This document shows positions 57,828 to 64,000 of a stretch of DNA of 64,000 nt, piece after piece. The notes below the pieces were generated by a model. It saw only the letters and a program-made list of their open reading frames with translations. It was not told the origin of the DNA and searched no databases. The DNA is from Aplysia californica (lineage: Eukaryota > Mollusca > Gastropoda > Aplysiida > Aplysiidae). A program made the translations under genes and the position numbers. Location: NCBI RefSeq assembly GCF_000002075.1, contig NW_004797650.1:308553-372552 (forward strand). Direction: 5' to 3'. Within the stretch, counting starts at the first letter, position 1, and each line of letters begins with the position of its first letter.

Positions 57828-58670
57828 TAGTGGAACCTGCCCTAATGGCCACCTGTACAAACGGCCACTTTCCATTTCCCCCCTTGCGTTTTTTCTATAT
57901 ATATAATTTAACTGTGTAAAACGGGCACCTGTCCAACGCGGCCGCGGCCACCATATTTTAACACACAACCCCTATCACACTAAGCAATAACACCTGTCTT
58001 AGACGGCCACCTTAGTGACTCCATTATGTTTTGTCATAAATTGTGCATTGGCCCCTAGCGTTGTGGACGAGCCGTCATAATTCAATCACCTGTCGTTGTT
58101 GTAAGGTAGTCTCTTTAACGATCATGTGGCGTAGGCCCCTCCCATGGTTGACCAATAGGTATCAATTTTCAGCTGCTGGTGAGGTAAGCGTGTGATCCCT
58201 CATAACCCATAAGTCCTGCCCAGAACTCATACACAAATCGTAAGTGAGATGAGTGGTCACTGTTTACCCAGTCTGTAACAAAGGACGTCAGCATGAACCC
58301 ATGACAGAAGCGTCGCTCATTCTCAGAGTGGTAACATGAACCCATGACCGAAGCGTCTCTCGTTTTCCGAGTGGTGGCGACTCATGAGTTTGTTCTAACA
58401 TGGCACTCGGTCTTCCTCGTCTGATACATTTAGTTTTATTGTCAACCTTGCGCAAAATCCGCAACAAAATAACAAACAAAATACATGTACAAACCAACAA
58501 CAACCAAAACGACAGCAATGCGGCTACTTTCGATTGGGACCTCAAATGGGAATGGTTTGGGGGGGTTTTTTTCATCTTCATCAGTCCTGCCTAAGACGGC
58601 CACCTATCTTATACGGCCACTTTTCTCCTTGACAATGGGTGGCCATCTTTCTTACACAGATTTGACTGTA
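57828..58670. mobile_element. Pogo/Tigger-like element, copy 2
   Basis: Left end TAGTGGAACCTGCCCTAATG, right end ACAGATTTGACTGTA (complement TACAGTCAAATCTGT). Blocks of GGCCACYTGT sit near both ends in inverted orientation. A 45-bp internal duplication near 58290-58380 is present. No transposase frame recognised. Confidence 0.6.
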
Positions 58671-58904
58671 GTTGCAAGACAGAAAAATGTGAAAGAGGTT
58701 GGACTTCTCAGCCACCTGTGTTCACATTGGACTTCAGGTTGGGGTTTTTTGTGCGCGTTTTGTTTTCGCACACATTTTGAATTTATGCTATAGTCGCACA
58801 GTGTTTATGTTCTGATGCAGTGGTGCGCCTTTTTGACGTTTGTCAAACGACTCGTCACGTTTGCTGTTTACTTCACAAGGCTTTATTTTTTATGATTATA
58901 GTAG

Positions 58905-59268
58905 AGGGTTTTACGGCGCTCGCAACTGCATACGGTCATATGAGCGCCACGGGGCGGGTGTCAACAGAGGTCTTTACAGGGAATCAGACTTTCTCTGCTC
59001 ACCTCTCTAGCTTCAACAGCACAAGGTCTGCTTCAACTATGAAGGCACCCCGGAAATAGCAGGTCTCAAGAGTGAGACAAACATACAAAAGAAGTAGAGG
59101 AAAAATGACAATAGTAAGGATTAGGAAAGAAAAAGCAGCAGTTCCCTGTTGTAGATCAGGCACAGTTATGAGCGTGACATGAATCAGCCCATTTACAATT
59201 CTACTGTGCTTGAACGAGAAATGTCCCCCCTATGGGAATGGCCTAGAGACACTACAGTCAGTGGCACT
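58905..59268 (-). mobile_element. Family C retroposon, copy 3
   Basis: Reverse copy beginning with the complement of the 3' module (GGTTTTACGGCGCTCGCAAC), then CTTCAACAGCACAAGG and AAAGAAGTAGAGGAAAAATG, ending near GTCAGTGGCAC. It lacks the C run. Confidence 0.82.
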
Positions 59269-59389
59269 ACAAAGAAAATACACATGCAATGAGCCTAGAT
59301 CTTTCAGTTGAAAGGAGAAGAAGAAACACAAACAAAGCAATGATCTCGCAATATCAGGCTTCTACCACACTACGACATTTTGTTGTGGG

Positions 59390-59607
59390 ACAGACTCGTC
59401 TGGACTTTGAATTAGAGTGTAATGTACCGCACCTATTACTATTAGGACAGGACATTTTTGCTTTAGTCCCCAGAAGTTGTGAATTTCTACAAAATCGGTG
59501 GGACAGGACTGTTCCAGTCCCGGGGTAATATTGTCTGTGGTTATAGTTATAGAGAAATATAGCCGCCTACCGCATTGGGACAAAACTGTCCCACACTTGG
59601 TGGCGCC
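59390..59607. repeat. Possible MITE with GTGGGACAG ends
   Basis: GTGGGACAG at left and CTGTCCCAC at right, with two more GGGACA boxes inside. Too little to assign a family. Confidence 0.35.
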
Positions 59608-60277
59608 TGCTGTCAGGATCGTGGGGCTTGCAGGTTGTGACGTAGAATCACTTTATTTAAAATGCAGGATTAAACCCGGGGCACAAATTTTTAAAAATAA
59701 TTAGCACATCTCAAAACTGATTTCATATTCGTCTCAAAAGAGGCAAAATGGTTCGCGGTGAACCTGTCGACCTGATGTGGGGCGATACCATGTAGGCTAA
59801 ATATTAGCAAATTGTGTTATTTTTTAATTGATCGTCAATGGTGAAGTTGTGTATCAAGGTCACCTGGTGCGTTGCACATTTGCAGTAAAGTCAAAGCTTC
59901 TACACACAACACAAAGCAGACTTTTTTTGTCAGCTGCAGTCGCGCGGTTATTTCTAAACAGTCTACTCTCATCAAAATGGATGTTGATCCAAATTGGATA
60001 GAAAACTTTGTTTGTGCTGTTGAAAAAATAAACCATGTTTGTACAACAAGGCTGGTGTTGCCTAGTACTAGTAGTAGTAGTTAGGCTATGGGGTGAATGG
60101 TGAAGCACATTTACTGTTTTGCTGAGAACCATGGGCCCCGTTAACCATTTGGGATTATTATGCTTTGCAAACAGTTCATTATATATATAATGAAAGAAAT
60201 AACTCCAACAAGAAAAGTTCTGTTTGAAAGAAATAAAGTAAATTATAATACATGACATTCCTCCATCATCACACATA

Positions 60278-60721
60278 TATGTGAGGCAGCGTGGTGGAAT
60301 CAGGCTCTCGTCAGTATTTGGGGGTGTAGAGTTATTGGTATCATCTTAAGGTTGTTCACTTGTCTTTATTTGGATGAAAAAAATATCCATTTATCTTGAA
60401 TACAAGTCGAGATATTAGCAAAAGAAGGAGGTGGGGGTCACTTGTTTTCAGAGGTAAAATTAGTGAGAAAATTGCCGCTAAAGATTAGTTATTTGCTTAG
60501 CTTAAGAGTCCGTGGTAACTGAAAATTTACATTTTTTGTGCCTTTAATCAACGTTTTTCATAAAAATCCACACAGAAATGAGTTCTTTAATGGGCATGAA
60601 AGGTGTTGAGCCGAAAAACAAAAATTTTATAAAAATTCGCAAACCTGCGGAAAGAAAAGTGCAAGTTTCTTCACTTTGATTATTTTGATGAGAGCCTGAT
60701 TCCACCACGTTGCCTCACATA
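60278..60721 (+). mobile_element. Mariner-like MITE, copy 2
   Basis: About 34-base inverted ends (TATGTGAGGCAGCGTGGTGG and complement of TATGTGAGGCAACGTGGTGG) differing at two or three positions, TA flanks. Related to 48661-49093. Confidence 0.8.
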
Positions 60722-60942
60722 TTTCAATCATAAACTAGTAACACTAAAGGTACATTAACATTTCATCAAGCAAATAGACATGAGATTGAGAAGCAGTGAA
60801 GGATTCATATACACTTTGTACATTGTACATCACAACAACAACAAAAAAGACTGTATAGTTGACAATGATTGTAATAGTTCTAAAATCTTCAAACCATTCT
60901 TAGCACTCTTACAGAAAAAAAAGTTGATTATATTATGTTAAT

Positions 60943-61121
60943 CTGTCCCCGTCGTTTTATGCAAGAACAATTCTGAAATTATGCAAACTGAGCCGAAAAA
61001 TTTGAAATTATGTGATTCTGTTAATTTTAACAAAGAATGATAAAGGAAAATAATCCAAAGTTATGCAAAAAATGATCAAATTTTGCTAAATTATGCGGGG
61101 GGCATAAAACCACGGGGACAG
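60943..61121 (+). mobile_element. 179-bp MITE (CTGTCCCCGT ends), copy 4
   Basis: Ends CTGTCCCCGTCGTTTTATGC and GGGGACAG; perfect 6-base duplication GTTAAT at 60937-60942 and 61122-61127. Confidence 0.9.
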
Positions 61122-62460
61122 GTTAATATTTACACCATTGTGGCACAATCTAGAACATTTTGTGGGTGAGCTGCTTCCACTCGGCCCATCAAGGCCTTTC
61201 CAGGTTTGCAGGTCCCAAAGAACATTTCAATATTTGAATCCAACCTAGTTCTTTTATCTGCTAGGTGCAAAACCATAAGATGATATCACAGACACCAGTG
61301 GACAGAAAACAATGTACTCATGTATGCACATTGCTGTCTATAAACTCCCTACACCATGGTCAATATCACAGGAGGGAAATGCAAATTTTGCTTTGTCCAA
61401 AAACAGTGAGGGAAACAAATCTTATACTAGTGGCTTATACTTATACATGTACCACAGAAGGGACATGCTATAATTAGCACAGCTTTTTACTGCACAAAAA
61501 TTATCCACATAAGCTGATATGGTATAAGAAAGGCTGAATATTTTATATGATGATACTACGGACCCAATAAGCAGAGATTGACAAATAAAGATTTACAAGT
61601 CATGTATAAGAAGCGACAAGGTAACAACCGGTGAGTGAGTGGCAAAAGTAAGATGAGAGCAACACAAGGAAAGAGCTGTCATTCAACCATTTACAAAAGC
61701 CATAGCAATAAAAGTATTGATACTCGATGAAATACTATACTCTCAGAATTGATGAACTGACATTGAGCATGGCATATTGTTACCAAATAGGAAACACTTT
61801 ACAACTGTAATCAGGTGAGAAGCAAAGCAAGACTCAAATCCAAATAGGCAAAAAATACAAGAAAAAAACCCTACAAGTACAGGAATGGTATAGGACAAGT
61901 GCCATTTGGGTCTTGTCTGTGGGTGTGAAACAACAAGGAAATGGTCAAGTGTTTGACCACAATCTACCAGAAATTATGTCCCATGAGAATAACATACATA
62001 CACACATTTTAATTTTAGGAATAACATTCAGAGTCAGAATCACAAATAAAAACACCTATATTATCAGTGCTCAGACCTACTAGGGCTGATCAGACCAAAA
62101 GCTGAGACATCATAATATGACAACAACGACCAACGACCACTGTATGGGTTAAAGGAAACATTAAAGACGAAAATGAGGATCTAGAATCTAGTGCTGACAA
62201 AGAGCAAGACAAACAAGGCCATATTATGAAGGAGGTAATTTACACAAGTCAGTGCTTCTCTTCAACCGTCCATATTGAATGTCCAAAGATTAAAGAATCT
62301 CCCAAACAAAAGCCTAAAAATGTCCTTCAGAAACAGGGAAGTGGGCAAGAAGAAGGCACAGGCTTACAATATTCAAAATCTCTTCTGTGGAAAAAAAGGA
62401 AACAAAATCTATATATTTATTTATCCCTGGAGGGGAGGGAAATTTGGGTTACAAAAGTTA

Positions 62461-62678
62461 AATAGCATAAGTCTATCAAGAAAATAGTAATATAGACACA
62501 AAAGACTATCATGAAAGTAGTCATATAGACACAAAAGTTAAATAGCATAAGTCTATCATGAAAATAGTCATATAGACACAAAAGATAAATAGCTTAAGTC
62601 TATCAAGAAAATAGTCATATAGACACAAAAGATAAATAGCATAAGTCTATCAAGAAAATAGTAATATAGACACAAACT
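62461..62678. repeat. 47-bp tandem repeat
   Basis: TATAGACACAAAAG blocks at 62491, 62524, 62571, 62618 and 62665: spacing 47 with one 33-base unit. Unit also has AAATAGCATAAGTCTATCA. Confidence 0.9.
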
Positions 62679-62942
62679 TCACAAATTACACTTAACCAGA
62701 CAACACAAGTGTGCCATTGCTGGCCGACAAAGTGTCTTGCATCTATGATTGCATGCAATGTGCCTTGGTGATTAAAGAAAATAAGGGAAGCTGAGGTGGA
62801 ATACAAGAGAAGAGGAGGGAACTACTTACTACTAGGCAGTCGTGTCCTACTCCGTCAACTTAGGTACCCAGAGTCATATATATCTAATCATTATATGCCA
62901 CTACACTCACAATTAGCTTCCCTGAGTTGAGGCTAGCATTCA

Positions 62943-63160
62943 TAGCTTACTTCTCTAGACATGGAGTAGTGAGAAGGAATTGACACTGAGCAAAGAAAGA
63001 CGGCTTGTCTTATTTTCAACATATAAAAGTGTAGAGTACAACATCATGATGTAGCTTACTTCTCTAGACATAGAGTTGTGAGAAGGAATTAACACTGAGC
63101 AAAGAATGACGACTTGTCCTACTTTCCACATGTTAAAGTGCAGAGTTCAATATCATGATG
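62943..63160. repeat. 109-bp tandem duplication
   Basis: Two copies starting TAGCTTACTTCTCTAGACAT at 62943 and 63052, each ending near CATCATGATGT / TATCATGATGT. Confidence 0.88.
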
Positions 63161-64000
63161 TGTTAGAGCCTACAATGACACAGTTAGGAAACATTGGGAA
63201 CTTTTATTTATTTGTACAAGAACATGTAACATTTTGATTGCCATTCAAAGTACATTCATGTACAAGTGTGGTTCCAAACATATATAAAATTATATATATA
63301 TATTCTTTTCCTCAGGCCTAGGAAAGTTCACAGTCCATTCTACTTTATCTTCTCAGTTCCTGGGACACACAAGGTTAAACACAAATAACTTCAGTTACTG
63401 CAAACCTAAACTAAATGACTATGTTCAGGTGAGTTTCCTTGTTCTGTGTATAAAAGCAGAAAATGTGGCCTAGAACTAAAACTGGTAAAGTTTGCCTGCC
63501 AGCTAGCCCCTATAATATAAAACAAACAAGAGGACATTGTACATAAATCACATTGGAGAAACTTAAATAGCTTCAACAAACGTCTTTTTTTTTCGTAAGT
63601 GTTTTCTAGAAACTTTTTCTTAAACTTTTTTTCATTCCCACACTAGATCACAAAGCTTGTTAATACTATAGTCTGTTTCCTCTACATCTAACTAACAGAC
63701 ACAACCTGTCAATGTCAATTTTTACTACTAAAGTGAAGTCCTTTTTCTTCAATCAACTACTTGACATTATCAATGATACTGTGGACAATTTATCCAAAAA
63801 AATAAATTATTTTGCCCTCTAGAGACCTAAAGCCTTGCACCACTCAAAGGTTCCAGTATTCAAAATGAGGCAATTAACAGCCACACCTAATGCTATGCGG
63901 TAATAGACACACGGTAACATTGAATTAATATCAAGTGGTAAATTCAGTGTTCAGACACATTATATTGTACACGGACACAACATTAAACATAATGCAAATG

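Larger units (their letters stand above)
61130..64000. other. Right end of window, no gene recognised
   Basis: AT-rich unique DNA with two local tandem repeats. No exon-like frame seen on either strand; it could be the 3' flank or UTR of a minus-strand gene beyond the edge, but nothing proves that. Confidence 0.4.

Overview
The window is eukaryotic (animal) genomic DNA. It has split genes with GT-AG introns of about 0.4-11 kb, axonemal and GPI-anchor genes of metazoan type, and abundant short retroposons and miniature DNA transposons. The repeat style (tRNA-headed SINEs, many MITEs, long AT/TTA and GA microsatellites) together with the dynein sequence suggests a lophotrochozoan, most likely a gastropod mollusc. 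That species-level guess is inference only.

Three host genes account for all coding sequence I can support. (1) 1-8830, plus strand: the 3' part (nine exons, 589 residues) of an axonemal outer-arm dynein heavy chain of the DNAH5/DNAH8 type; the gene enters from the left edge. (2) 17376-29515, minus strand: PIGT, a subunit of the GPI transamidase. Ten exons are visible and one short exon is missing, presumably inside a 719-base run of N (23203-23921). (3) 33593-55543, plus strand: ZC3H15 (DFRP1), complete in twelve exons, 427 residues. The dynein gene and PIGT converge; PIGT and ZC3H15 diverge from a 4 kb repeat-rich spacer. The three genes have unrelated jobs (ciliary motility, GPI anchoring, DRG1 binding/translation), so they are neighbours and not a functional cluster.

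The rest is introns and spacers filled with mobile elements. At least four structurally different retroposon families (called A, B, C, D here) end in the same roughly 40-base 3' module, which can fold into a stem (GGCGCTC / GAGCGCC), and several copies have 10-13 base target-site duplications. There is one long 5'-truncated LINE in ZC3H15 intron 1 and a small piece of a related LINE nested in an A copy. DNA transposon derivatives include a three-copy 179-bp MITE with 6-base duplications, a 1,220-bp element with perfect 14-base inverted ends in a PIGT intron, a 599-bp hAT-like element with an 8-base duplication, two 962-bp near-identical elements in ZC3H15 introns, a mariner-like pair, a pogo-like pair, a 124-bp TTAA-flanked MITE, and a probable piggyBac 5' end. 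From about 59.3 kb to the right edge I see repeats and unique AT-rich DNA but no gene. No LTR retroelement, Polinton, CRISPR array or genuine tRNA/rRNA gene was recognised.
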